Below, in pieces: positions 36,941 through 47,858 of a stretch of 64,000 nt of DNA; position 1 is the first letter of the stretch, and each line of letters opens with the position of its first letter. Made by a program: the position numbers and the translations under genes. Origin of the DNA: Pseudopyrenochaeta lycopersici (lineage: Eukaryota > Ascomycota > Dothideomycetes > Pleosporales > Pseudopyrenochaetaceae); contig NHZP01000015.1 of assembly GCA_003313425.1 (NCBI GenBank), positions 806,001 through 870,000 of the forward strand, written 5' to 3'. A model generated the notes under the pieces. It saw nothing but the letters and a program-made list of their open reading frames with translations, was not told where the DNA came from and did no database searches.

Positions 36941-37105
36941 ATGGCCGCCCCAGCAAACTGCCAGCACACTTTCAATATGATCAAGTCCGACACCACACTC
37001 ATGATCTGGAATTGCAATATCTGCCACTCAGGCCCTCATTCTGCCATCTGGGAATGCACAAGCTGCAAGCTCAAGACCTGCAGGCCTTGCGCAACTAAAG
37101 CATAG
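36941..37105 (+). CDS. Small cysteine/histidine-rich putative zinc-binding protein (54 aa)
   Basis: A 54-residue open frame in an ATG context of CACCATGGCC, close to the fungal optimum. Cysteines are spaced as zinc ligands: CQH near the N-terminus, then CNICH-x3-H, then C-x2-C-x4-C-x2-C (WECTSCKLKTCRPC). Alternating Cys/His pairs of this type occur in DC1/C1-like and ZZ-like fingers, but the ORF is too short to assign a family. A TATAAG element lies 330 nt upstream. The TAG stop codon is followed directly by GTGAGT, a consensus 5' splice site, so the transcript may have a spliced 3' UTR. The ORF could be a short isoform or a truncated relic. It lies isolated in a 6.4-kb interval that otherwise lacks genes. 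Confidence 0.5.
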   Translation: MAAPANCQHTFNMIKSDTTLMIWNCNICHSGPHSAIWECTSCKLKTCRPCATKA

Positions 37106-39405
37106 GTGAGTCCAGCAGCACCACTAAAGTCCACATTAGCCTTGTCTCACGATTGGCTACGGATTCTGTCGCTCGACATGCATCATCAGACATCGCCGGT
37201 GTTTCGATGACGGATCCTCTGCAAAATGCAAGTTCTTGGTGCTGACTCGTTGGCTCCAGATGAGGTGCAAGTGCGCGTGCACTGATCGCCGGCTATCGAT
37301 CCCAAGATGCTGGGATCTTCACCAAAATGCACGCCCTGCTCGGTTTTTCATTGGCGAGTCGCGTACATTTTGCATCATTATACGACAATGGCCTCTCTCC
37401 TACTGCATCCATCAGCATTCATCACGTTGGCTCTATCGATTTAGCACGGCGTTTCGGCGGCTCGATAACTGGTCTCACTTTGTGCTCAGGGGTCGCAACT
37501 TTTTCCAAATAGCTGGCTTTCTTCTACTGGATGTTTTTCTCGTTATCTGGTGCACAAAAGCAAAAGGAACCCTGCTTTTAAGAGTTTCAGTCTTGACATG
37601 GAATTTTGAAGTATGCCCTGACAGTATACGAACTCTAAGTTACCAATCGCGGGTCGCCCTCGGGTTCGCAATGTGGCTTCGTTGATCTTAGCATCCTTCA
37701 GGCGGCTGCTTGTATCACTATTCTCTTGCCTCCCCCAGCTTTGCTGTACAACGAACGGTACGAGACATGGCGTTCTAATCTTGTAATTTCTCTCTCTATA
37801 CTATCTGGTAACCCCATGTGGTCGTCAAGGTCACCGGTGTCTACTTCCAGCTACCTGTACATCTGCGCATCTAGAGGTGGGGAAAGCTGTTTCACATACC
37901 CTAGGAGGCACATCTTGGCAGCTCAATAGAGAAGTCCACATCATCCGTCTTCAGATCCGACTCATGCAGCGGGCCGACCGCTCTTCGACAAGATAGGCGA
38001 ATTGACTAATTTTCTGTCACACTTTCGACTACCCTTTCTGGCCGGCTTGATATAGGTACTAATTCTGTCGTGTCAACAACCTGGACTGTGCACCGCTTCT
38101 TTCTCAGAACCACTTACGACCCGTTAGTTGAATCTACCCTAGTAGCCTAAGTTTCAAGATTTTGGTGGAACTTTTAACAATCAAGCATCCGGGCCGTCTT
38201 GGTTCTCGACCGCGGTCTGACAGGCTGGCTGCCCAAAAGGCCCACAATGTGCCCTCTGTTCCGACTGACGTGTCTTGCACATAGCCCTAGCACCCATCGA
38301 CTGAGCTTTTAGGCGCACCATGTGGGCGTGCACTGAACTAGAGTAGCAGGTTTGACAATTGCGGCACGCACGGCTTTAGTTTGAGGAAAAGAATCCGCGG
38401 AGTCTGCAAATGTAGAACCAGTGAGCCGATCCTGCACGGAATATTGTCCCTGACCATTGATGCAGCATCTTCAACGGACAAGTCGAACCATCACATCCAG
38501 CAAGAATCGAGAAGGACGACGCCTCACACGCGCCAAAAGATTTGTTTTGCTGTGTGCGGCAATGACGTGGTCTCATATTAATACCCTATGAGCAGCTCAA
38601 GCTCATTGGAGCAAAAGTAATGTAGCAAGCCCTCCCATCGGTGTCGCCAGAGAGTTTGACGAGATAGGAGCTGGTGATTGCCGCTGGTGAAGTGTGTAGA
38701 TGACGTGAGGACTGGGTGCGACTGCACTTCCAGCCAGCTTTCCCCGCAGTGCACGGTGATACTAGCCAGAACTCCTTTCACTGGCCACTCATCCTTAGCC
38801 ACTGTCAATGCACTGCGGACTAATTATTTCATGAGCAAAGTAGGCTACAATTAACTTGTACCCTCCGCTCAAAGTAAGACCTGTTGTGATACATAAAGTT
38901 CATGATTTTCTTTTTAGATTTTCGATACGATTGTCAGCCACTGCGCCCGCAACTCCGCACTCCGCAACACTTAGCAGCTCTTTCCCCGTTCAGCATCGAT
39001 GTCAGAACCCAGGCTTTCTCAGCATTGTCAACATGTACACAAAATTCAAGCACATCTGGTCGTTCTCATCATTCCTTGCACCAGCTGGCGCCGGTGATCC
39101 GTCTCGGCAACCAGGCAACTCGCTCAGCCGCACTGCTCCCATAAGCAGCCCAATGCTGTTCGCTTCAGCTTGGTCACAGCTTTGGACCCCAAACTCACCG
39201 GCGCGCATATAATCAACGCAAGCATATAATGTCAGCCTGGCATCTATTCCAGAATTAGACCCGTCTTCTCTATCGTCTTGATTGACAACGTATATACGCT
39301 GTTTTCCAGAGCAGCCATCCCCCTAAAGATTGCGAAAGGAACATCGGTAGGTTACATGAGAGCAGCGACCCCATCACATCAGCTGACCTTGAATGAAAAG
39401 AAATC
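37106..39405. other. Gene-poor interval upstream of the calpain gene (2.3 kb)
   Basis: No coding region supported. It includes the calpain promoter at its right end. No repeat or RNA gene was recognised. Confidence 0.4.
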
Positions 39406-42173
39406 ATGGACTCTATTTCCAGTGATAACAGTGAGATCGGCAAACCCCAAGAGACTATTAACGAGTTCTGGGAGAACCTCATCACAAAGAAACCAACCAA
39501 AGTCACAAAGATCTTCCCTCCAAGTTTGTACACTCACCTTCTTCCACCACCGCGCAAACCTGGCACCGTCAAAGGAAAAAACGCTGCAGAATCGTATGAA
39601 GCTGCAGCTACCGAATGTCGCGCTCGTGTCAAGCGCGTTGTTCGCGAGTGCCACCGAACCAATGAAAAGTTTACAGACCCAGATTTCGACATCGAGGGCC
39701 TTTCAGACAAGAATTGTCTCGAAGGACTAAAGTATTGGTATAAGGATTCGCCCACTGCCACTGTCGCGGCACCGTCAGTTAGCTCCTCGCGACTAGGCAG
39801 TGCGCTCTCTACTGTTATCCAAAGTGATGTCCTGATGCAGAATGCGGCGGCTTTTGATCTCATTGCAGCGGCCAAATTACTGAACGGTGACACTTCTGAT
39901 AACGACAGCGCTGGGCCAGGATCTGTACATCGCATTGATTGGATCTTTGACAGGCCTCAATTTGAAATCGACGGCTTCTCTAGCTCCGATCTTTGCCAGG
40001 GCTCGAATGGAGACTGCTGGTTCATTGCCGCAGTCGCAACAATTTGCAGCAATCCTAATCTAATAACCAAGGTCTGTGTCGAGAGAGATGAAGAGTGTGG
40101 TGTGTATGGCTTCGTCTTCTACAGGGACGGCGAATGGATTTGGACTGTTGTGGACGACAATTTGTACCTCAAATACAGCGACTTTGATGCATATGGTGAC
40201 AGATACGACCCTACAGGCGTAAAGGAGACCAAGTATAAGAAGAACCACCAGACCGGATCGGACGCGCTATACTTTGCCTCATGTGCCGACCAGAATGAGA
40301 CCTGGCTGCCACTGCTGGAAAAAGCATATGCAAAAGTACATGGCGACTACGACGCTATTGCTGGTGGATACAGCGGTGAAGCTGTTGAAGATCTTACGGG
40401 AGGCGTTACGAGTAAGATTTTAACAGATCGTGTTTTGAGCAGAGAGCGCCTTTGGAAAGAGTTACTGCAGGTTAACAAGCAATTCCTATTCTCTGCTTCG
40501 TCTCCGGGCTCGTACGGGGATGACTCAGATGCTAGGAGAGGTCTTGCGCTCAGCCATGCTTACTCCATCATCAAAGCTGTCGACGAAGAGGGCGAAGATG
40601 GCGAGAAGTATAGGCTAGTATTGATTAGGTATGACTTTCGGGCCTGTATCCATATTAATTGCTAACCAAAACAGGAATCCGTGGGGTCGGAGAGCGAACG
40701 CGGCGATGGGAGAGTGGACTGGCCCATGGTCTGATGGGTCAAGAGAATGGACACCATATTGGATGAAGAAGTTGGATCACAAGTTCGGTGATGACGGTCT
40801 CTTCTGGATGTCCTATGAAGATCTGCTCAAGCGCTTCGATCTGCTTGACAGAACCCGTCTCTTTGACCAAGATTGGACTGTAGTGCAGCATTGGACCAGT
40901 ATGTCTGTGGCTTGGGTCACTGGCTATTTGAACACCAAGTTCTCCGTCCAAATCAAGAAAGCCGGACCTACTGTATTCGTTTTGTGTCAGGTACGCAGGT
41001 CCTTTCATCACTCCGATCATATACTGACGATTCTAGCTCGATGATCGCTACTTCCGCGGCCTCGAAGGCAAATACGACTTTGATTTACATTTCATTTTAC
41101 AGGAAGAAAACACAACAGCTGGAGACTACATCATCAGGGCTCGCGGTGCTTGGTTCGGCAATCGTAGTATATCCGCTGAAGTCGACCTCGAAGCTGGTAT
41201 CTATGAAGTTCTTCCGAAAATTGTAGCCTCACGAAATGCAGACGCTCCGGATGTACATGAGGTGGTGACCAAGGTAGCGGAACGCAACCCCCAGAAGCTC
41301 AGACAAATTGGACTGAACTACGATATCGCAAATGCCAAGGGAGTCATTGAGCTTACAGAAGAAGAGAAAAAGAAAAAGGAACAGAAGAAGAAAGAAGCCG
41401 CGGAGAAGAAAAAGAAAGAACAAGAACAGGAGGAGAAGGAAAAGGCAGAGTTCGAATTGTGGAAGAAGGAGGAAAAGGCCGAGTATGATGCCTGGAAGAA
41501 GGAAAAGAAGGAGCATGACAAGAGAAAGCAGAATAGAAAGGAACAGCAATCAGAAGAAGATAAGAAGAAAGAGAAAACTACGCAAGAAGATACAAAGGAG
41601 GAGTCGAAGGACGATGTTGTGAAGAAAGCGGAGACTGGTGAAGCAGCAGCAGCAGTTATCGCCGACGATATCAAGGGCAAGCAGGAGATACCCAGCTCGT
41701 CTGTTGCACCTGGGAGGGAGGAGAAAGCAGCGGTGAAAATCGATGTCACTATCCGTGCCAAAGACTCAGAGTTCAACAAGGAGCCCAAAGATGAATCAGG
41801 CTCTGAGAAGAAGGCCACTGAACCCATACTTGAAGCAGATGAGACCAGCGATGACGAAGAAGCTAATAATACTCCTGAAGATGACGATGTTGCTCCACAA
41901 CGTCGTGGCCGGCGAGGGCCCGAGTCAATTGCCTCTGGCTACCGCGGCAGGTACCCAGGCAGTGTTTATGGTGATACTGCTCCGCCACCACCGCCTCCTC
42001 TGCCAGTTGCTGCTGATAACTCGCCAAAGCCTTGGAATGCGGTTTGCGTGCTAGGTCTAAGAGTATACAGCCAAGACCGTGAAGTCAGCATCAAATTAAT
42101 CAAGCCCAGAGATGTGGAAGAGGGCGCTATTTTGGATGTTGATGGGGACACAGCGGCTGGAGCGACGATGTAA
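39406..42173 (+). CDS. Calpain-like cysteine protease with charged C-terminal coiled coil
   Basis: Three exons: 39406-40628, 40675-40990 and 41037-42173, giving 891 residues. The papain-like calpain triad is complete: Cys204 in GSNGDCWFIAAVA, His384 in LALSHAYSI and Asn409 in RNPWG, the last rebuilt across intron 1. The core occupies about residues 175-485. A beta-rich C2-like (calpain domain III) region follows, around ILQEENTTAGDYIIRARG. From about residue 610 comes a run of some 90 residues made almost wholly of Lys and Glu, a probable single alpha-helix or coiled coil. An acidic disordered tail with a PPPPPPLP run then leads to a final conserved segment (GLRVYSQDREVSIKLIKPRD). Calpains are calcium-regulated intracellular proteases. 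This layout matches fungal calpain-2-like proteins rather than PalB/Rim13, which carries an N-terminal MIT domain. The gene is convergent with the LPMO gene. Confidence 0.93.
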
Positions 42174-42998
42174 TGGCATCTCAAAGAGCTTAGTGGTGCA
42201 TATTTAATGTGGAAATATGCAGTTGTATACGCTATTGATGAATAGGTTTAAACCCTTCCGATTTCAACAAAAACCACAATTCGATGGCCGACCATATTGA
42301 GCTAACGGCAATCGCCGCTATTTTGCTCACGACTGACTCGCAAGCGTATCGGGTATGTGAGCCGTAGCATCCGAACCATCTCAGCTCCTACTTATTTGCT
42401 TTTCCCCTTCCTCGTCCTACTTCACCCCGGCATTTGGCCTTTCGAGGGGTTTCCCTGCATTGTATGCTGGCAAAGAAGAAAAAGAAAGGAGAGTACGAAC
42501 ATCGGTTGCACCGAACCGTCTTGACAGGCTATTGTGCACTGGCGTTAGGCCCCCCACGATTATGCACTCGATGAGTGAAACTGTCTGTGTTCTGGTATCT
42601 GTGGCGCAGGTTCTGGGGCGGGCAATATGAGTCAATGTTATATCATGAGTTCTGTTATCTCAAGGCCCAGAAAGTGTGGCTGATTGCGCTAGTGCACTGT
42701 TGCTACGTTGTAATCTTGTATATGTACTACATGTTGAGTCGAACAACATCATAAGCTTTGGACGTCTGTGACAACGGCCGTGCAAACGCTTCTAAGCGCT
42801 CGCGTGAAGGAAGCAGAGAAGGACCAGGGACAAGCTCAGAAGGTGCGAAATGCACTTTTTTACGACAAGGTCGGAATTTACATCAACTGGTCCTAATCTT
42901 TAAACCATTGTGCAACGAAATGCACATGTAGGAAACGACATTTCTAACCTCGACCTATGAGCAATCGGAAGCTATCAGAAATACTCGTCCCCAGTTCT
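42174..42998. other. Convergent intergenic region, calpain / LPMO
   Basis: An 825-nt region with the 3' flanks of both genes. No gene or repeat seen. Confidence 0.4.
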
Positions 42999-44281
42999 TT
43001 ATTTCCAAGTCGTGTCCACAACCGCCTTGCCCGTACAGTCCCTCGGCACAGTATATACTCGGTTCGCCCCACTCTCATATGTCACAGCACCGTTGCTCTC
43101 CACCCTGATAAACTTGTACTCGAAGCTCGTACCTGCTGGTAGATTGATGGTTGTGGTCCAAAGCGGGTTCACAGCAGTATATTGGGCTGCGGAGAGTGCA
43201 GGTGCAGAGCCGGTGTTCCAGCTACCTAGCTGTGAGATGGATCCTGCGATTTTGATTGTCTGGCCGAATGTGGTGGTTGTTTTCGAGTTGAAGGTTACGG
43301 CCACGGTGGGGGAGGGTGTGGCACAACCTGTTGGTACAGCCGTGGAAGAAGCAGCGGCAGAAGTTGTTGAAGGTCTGCTGGAAGAGACTGGGGGTGTTGA
43401 CCCACCGGAACCGGTAATTTTGATATCCGCACATGTCAAGTAGACTTGTGGCGTTTGGAAGGAGTTCCATTTGAAGCTCAAGAGTGTGTGGTTTGAAACA
43501 TAATTTGGGATCTTGATCTTAGAGCTGACCGTGTAGCCGCCTGCGATGCTAGTATAGCAGGAGTTCAACGGTGCGTTGTCGACGCCCTTGCACTTTGAGC
43601 CTTCGTTGAAGCCCTTGCCTAGAAGTTCTAAGGTCAGTAGAAGTCCATAGACTATTAGAGCTCTAGGTGTTGCTTACAAGTAAACCAATCATTCCTCCAG
43701 CACACCTGGCCACTCGTGCAATCCGGATTAAACCCACATGTCTGCCCAGCTACATCTGTACACTTCAATAATCCGGCTTCAAAACAATCTTCGGCCGCTT
43801 GTTTCTCTGCTTCAGTGGGCAGATACCCAGGTGTTAGGAACTTGTCAACGAGAGCCTGGTCCTGGCAGATACGGTAGCTGAACATGCCACCGTGATCACC
43901 GTTGTTGTCGACGCACCATTGCACGTCGACAGTGGAGCCGCCCGTGTATGTGATGACAGGGGCAGAGCCCCAGCGGGGACCAGGTTGGTTGTAGTCAACA
44001 GATACACGTGCGTTATAGCCGCAGGGGCCTGAACGGCCGACGGCTGCGGAGTTGAGATCCGGCCAGGCGGTTACAGGTTCGAGGATTGTGCATTCGGGGC
44101 AGGTGTCTGCTCCAGACTACTTTGAATGAGTAAAATATCCAATGTGGAAAAATTAGAAAGATGGGTGGTTCTAGAGACGTACTTGAGCATTGAGTCCTGT
44201 CCGACTCATTGGAGAGGTGAGGTAGCCATGAGCGTTGACGCTACTAACGAACGCAAGGACTTGAAGAACCCTTGAACGCAT
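42999..44281 (-). CDS. AA13 starch-active lytic polysaccharide monooxygenase with CBM20
   Basis: Three exons: 44183-44281, 43678-44116 and 42999-43618, giving 385 residues. A signal peptide ([17 protein letters not shown]) would be cleaved to expose His18 as the new N-terminus in [13 protein letters not shown]. This His is the essential first ligand of the copper histidine brace. The second ligand is His108 in [12 protein letters not shown] (position 91 of the mature protein), with Tyr239 in QVYLTCADI as probable axial residue. The diagnostic AA13 stretches [16 protein letters not shown] and [16 protein letters not shown] are present. A Ser/Thr linker of about 30 residues leads to a C-terminal CBM20 starch-binding domain ([15 protein letters not shown], then [17 protein letters not shown]). 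AA13 enzymes oxidatively cleave resistant starch. The gene is head to head with an alpha-amylase, and a TATATA element sits about 100 nt before the ATG. Exon 3 uses the second of two nearby acceptors; the first gives an immediate stop. Confidence 0.95.
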
Positions 44282-45327
44282 GATGAAGAAAATGAAAGCC
44301 TTTGAGCTTGTTCAGCAAGAACTGTCAGTGTAAAGATTTGAGAGACTGATGAGCACCGCAAAGCATGAGGTTCGTTCAATACTATATACATCACGGCTCT
44401 CTACTTTCCCATGAGTAGCATTTCAAACAATCTGTTTGCACATGTTGAGAATTCTTCTTGAATTCTAGGCCGCGTCGATCTCCATCGCAGCTGTCAATTT
44501 CAAAGGTAGTCCCTATTGGAGCGAAGTCGGAACTTAACTATGCACTTCGGATGCATACAACCAAACACGGGTGAAGACGCAGTCACGAGAACCACAAAAC
44601 AGTTAACGGGCCGCACCTTAAATTAACACCCACGTTGCCTGGATCCCGGAATGCGGGGCTCCGCCTTTCAAGAACCTGGTTTTCATGCCGTCTAGCTCAT
44701 GATCTTCTCATGATCCGAGGTCGTTATCCTCGCTTAGCCATCGACGGATGATTACATCATCCCGTTAACCATGCAGCGTTCCTTCATTTCCCCTGAAACT
44801 TGGGTCAATCATACTGCCGTTCTCGGCAATATCACTTGAAGTGGCATGGCTTGTATTTTCTCATGAACCGGAGGATATGTACATTTTATTTGCAGCTTCC
44901 TTTTCCAGGTCGATGACCGAATAATGTACCCCGCAAATAGGTATTTAAACGTCCACGAGGTACAACGAAGGCTTATTTACTCGGACCGACAGATCATCGT
45001 CCTGGATATTTAGAATGGCATTTTCCTTTGACTTGATGTAAGTCGGACCGCTACAAACCTGGTTTTATGCGAAAGGCTTCTGACCACCCTCAGGAATCTG
45101 GCAATCGTCGATCATGACCAGAGAGAGTTGAAACAGAGAAGAAGCGTCGTGGAATATTGCGGAAGTCTAAAGTGGAGCTTTAAATCTTACTCGGGGTAGT
45201 GTTGGACGCCGTACCTAGGTACCGGCATCAGGTCTATAAAGTACCGGACGAGTCTCATCTAAAATTCCACATCCAGAAGGTGCCAGCTTAGGAGACCTGG
45301 GACGGCCTGGATATAAATCCCGCTAAG
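44282..45327. promoter_or_regulatory. Shared divergent promoter of the starch-degradation pair
   Basis: A 1046-nt region between the LPMO and amylase ATGs. TATA-like elements lie on the LPMO side (44383-44388) and the amylase side (TATAAA at 45235-45240). Two CreA-type SYGGRG sites in opposite orientation abut exactly at 44653-44664 (GCGGGG then CTCCGC), and another, GTGGAG, is at 45172-45177. A 12-nt perfect palindrome GTACCTAGGTAC lies at 45211-45222, flanked to give CCG-N11-CGG. A manual scan of both strands found no canonical AmyR site (CGG-N8-CGG or CGG-N8-AGG). Function of these sites is inferred. Confidence 0.6.
44653..44664. promoter_or_regulatory. Abutting pair of CreA-type sites
   Basis: GCGGGG is followed directly by CTCCGC, i.e. 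two SYGGRG hexamers in opposite orientation with no spacer. In Aspergillus and Trichoderma, closely paired CreA/Cre1 sites are the effective form for glucose repression. The position, between a starch LPMO and an amylase, fits carbon catabolite repression of both. Confidence 0.5.
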
Positions 45328-47196
45328 ATGTTTTTCTTCAGCCTTATCGTTACCGTCTTGCTGCAACTTTCTTCCTTGCTCTTGGCTGCAGACACGAATG
45401 CATGGAAGTCTCGTAGCATCTATTTTGTTCTGACCGACCGAATTGCTCGCAGCAGCAGCGATACCGGCGGGGGCTCATGCAGTAACTTGGGCAACTACTG
45501 CGGTGGCACGTTCAAGGGTCTTGAGTCTAAACTCGATTACATCCAGGGCTTGGGGTTCGATGCTATCTGGATTACACCTGTTGTCGCAAGTATGTACACA
45601 CAATTGGATTCCAAGTTCTGGAAATGGTAACTAACGGACATGTAGACAGTGCAGGTGGGTATCATGGCTACTGGGCGCAAGATCTTTACGCGGTCAATTC
45701 GAACTACGGAACAGCGGCCGATCTGAAGAGCCTCGTCAGTGCTGCTCATGCAAAGGTATGTATTCTTTCTAGCGAAATGTCGAATCAATACGTGAACTTA
45801 TTTGCCGTAGGGCATCTATGTTATGGTGGATGTGGTAGCAAACCACATGGGCCAAGGAGCAATCGCGGACAACCGCCCTGCGCCTCTTAATCAGGCTTCT
45901 TCCTATCACTCCGCATGCGACATCAACTACAATAACCAAACCAGCATTGAAGAGTGTCGTATCGCCAATCTCCCTGATATCAACACTCAACGCTCGGAGA
46001 TCCGCACACTTCTTAATACCTGGGTCAAATGGCTCATGACCGAGTACTCTTTTGACGGAGTCCGTATTGATACCGTCAAACATGTCGAGAAAGACTTTTG
46101 GCCTGGTTTCGCCTCCGCAATCGGTGCATACTCCATCGGCGAAGTATGGGACGGCAACCCTACCTATCTCGCTGAATATGCGAAGCTCATGCCTGGGCTA
46201 CTGAATTACGCAACGTACTACCCAATGAATAATTTCTACCAGCAGAAGGGCAGCTCGCAAGCGTTGGTAGATATGATGAACACCGTCAGGGATACGTTCC
46301 CAGACCCAGCTGCCCTCGGTACCTTCCTCGACAATCACGACAATAACCGCTGGCTTAATGTGAAGAACGATGTTACCTTACTGAAAAATGCTCTTGCCTT
46401 CGTAATTCTCTCGAGAGGCATCCCAATTTTGTACTACGGGACGGAGCAGGGATATGCTGGTGGTGCTGATCCTGCGAACCGGGAAGACCTTTGGCGCAGT
46501 AATTTCAACACCAACGCGGACCTATACCAGGCCATTAAAAAGTTGAACGGCGCTAGGAAGAGTGCAGGTGGACTGGCCGGAAATGACCATACGCACTTGT
46601 ATGTTTCGAGCAATGCATACGCATGGAGTCGTGCCAGCGGAAACCTTGTAGTTCTCACAACAAATGCCGGAAGCGGCTCAAACGCTCAACACTGCTTCAA
46701 CTCCCAGAAATCCAATGGCCAATGGACAAATGTGTACGGAAATGGTGCAACTGTCACCTCTGATGGCAGCGGGAACATCTGTGTCACCGTCTCTAACGGC
46801 GAGCCCATTGTCCTTGTCGCATCCACAGCGACACCAACATCGGCCCCTACACCAACGACACTACGCACAACTTCTACCGCTTGCCCAACAGCTGTGTCTG
46901 TAACCTTCACGCACCGCGTTGTTACGGCTTTCGGCGACACAATCAAGATGGCTGGCAACACTGCGCAATTGGGAAGCTGGAATCCGTCTAACGCACCTAC
47001 CCTCTCCGCGTCTTCATACACTTCTGCAAACCCTGTATGGACAATAACGTTGTCGATACCGTCTGGGTCGGCAGTGCAGTATAAGTTTGTGAAGATATCA
47101 AGCGGAGGCGCCGTAACATGGGAGTCTGACCCGAACAGGGCATATACAGCGCCGACATGTCAGAGTAGTGCTGCTGTGAGTAGTACGTGGCAGTAA
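45328..47196 (+). CDS. Secreted alpha-amylase, GH13 with C-terminal CBM20
   Basis: Three exons: 45328-45589, 45646-45755 and 45811-47196, giving 585 residues. A signal peptide spans about residues 1-20 (MFFFSLIVTVLLQLSSLLLA), followed by the mature start ADTNAWKSRSIYFVLTDR typical of Taka-amylase-like enzymes. The four GH13 conserved regions are DVVANH, GVRIDTVKH with nucleophile Asp211, GEVWD with acid/base Glu235, and FLDNHD with transition-state Asp301. The calcium-binding and (beta/alpha)8 framework is intact. A Thr/Pro linker (TATPTSAPTPTT) joins a CBM20 starch-binding domain of about 100 residues (TIKMAGNTAQLGSWN, VQYKFVKISSGGAVTWE). The enzyme hydrolyses internal alpha-1,4 bonds of starch outside the cell. 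It shares a promoter region with the AA13 LPMO, and both carry the same class of binding domain, which argues for co-expression on starch. Confidence 0.96.
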
Positions 47197-47858
47197 AGGT
47201 TTCAAGATCGCCCATTTTTGCTCATATTGTCCACTAGTCTTTAGATTAGGGTATTGAAAAGCTTTTTCGTTTCTTTGGTGGCCAAATACCGTCTCCGTGT
47301 CTGCCTTCTCATATTCGTAGACTTACCTCCAGGGTTTCGTGCTGTGAATCAAAAATTTTAAACTGGCAGACTAAGATGATTTAGATAATGAAAGGGTTTG
47401 GCAAGAACTGCGAGGATGAATCATCTAGTTTATATTGATCTACCGCTACAAACACTTGAGAAACAAACATGGATTATGTCAAAAATTTGGCCTTGTCGTT
47501 GGGGTAATCGCCGGTATATAGCGAGCGGAGAAATGAGGAGCGGAACAGGCAAGATAATAAAGTAATATTTCTATATGCATGCTTATAAGAAACCATGCTT
47601 CAGTAAAAACATTACCGGGGTGTTATGCATTTCAACTTCTAATGTACCTTAATTATTGACATAACGTGATGAAAGTAAGAAAATGTGAGTGCGTCATCCA
47701 ATCGCATCGTTCTTACTATATAGCTTCACTGATCGGTCGTTGCCAATATGGAGACAAGTCAATACTCATTGGATACTTTCTCTTATCATATTAAATTCAT
47801 TTACTTTCTAAATCCCTTCATCTACGTTATCATTCCTGTGGATTGTTTAATCCATCAA
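47197..47858. other. Convergent intergenic region, amylase / module protein A
   Basis: A 662-nt AT-rich region with two 3' flanks. No gene seen. Confidence 0.4.

Noticed and set aside
44282..45327. AmyR-type sites in the amylase/LPMO promoter
   Set aside because: Manual inspection of all CGG and CCG triplets on both strands gave no partner triplet at 8-nt spacing; the nearest misses end in TGG or AGT.
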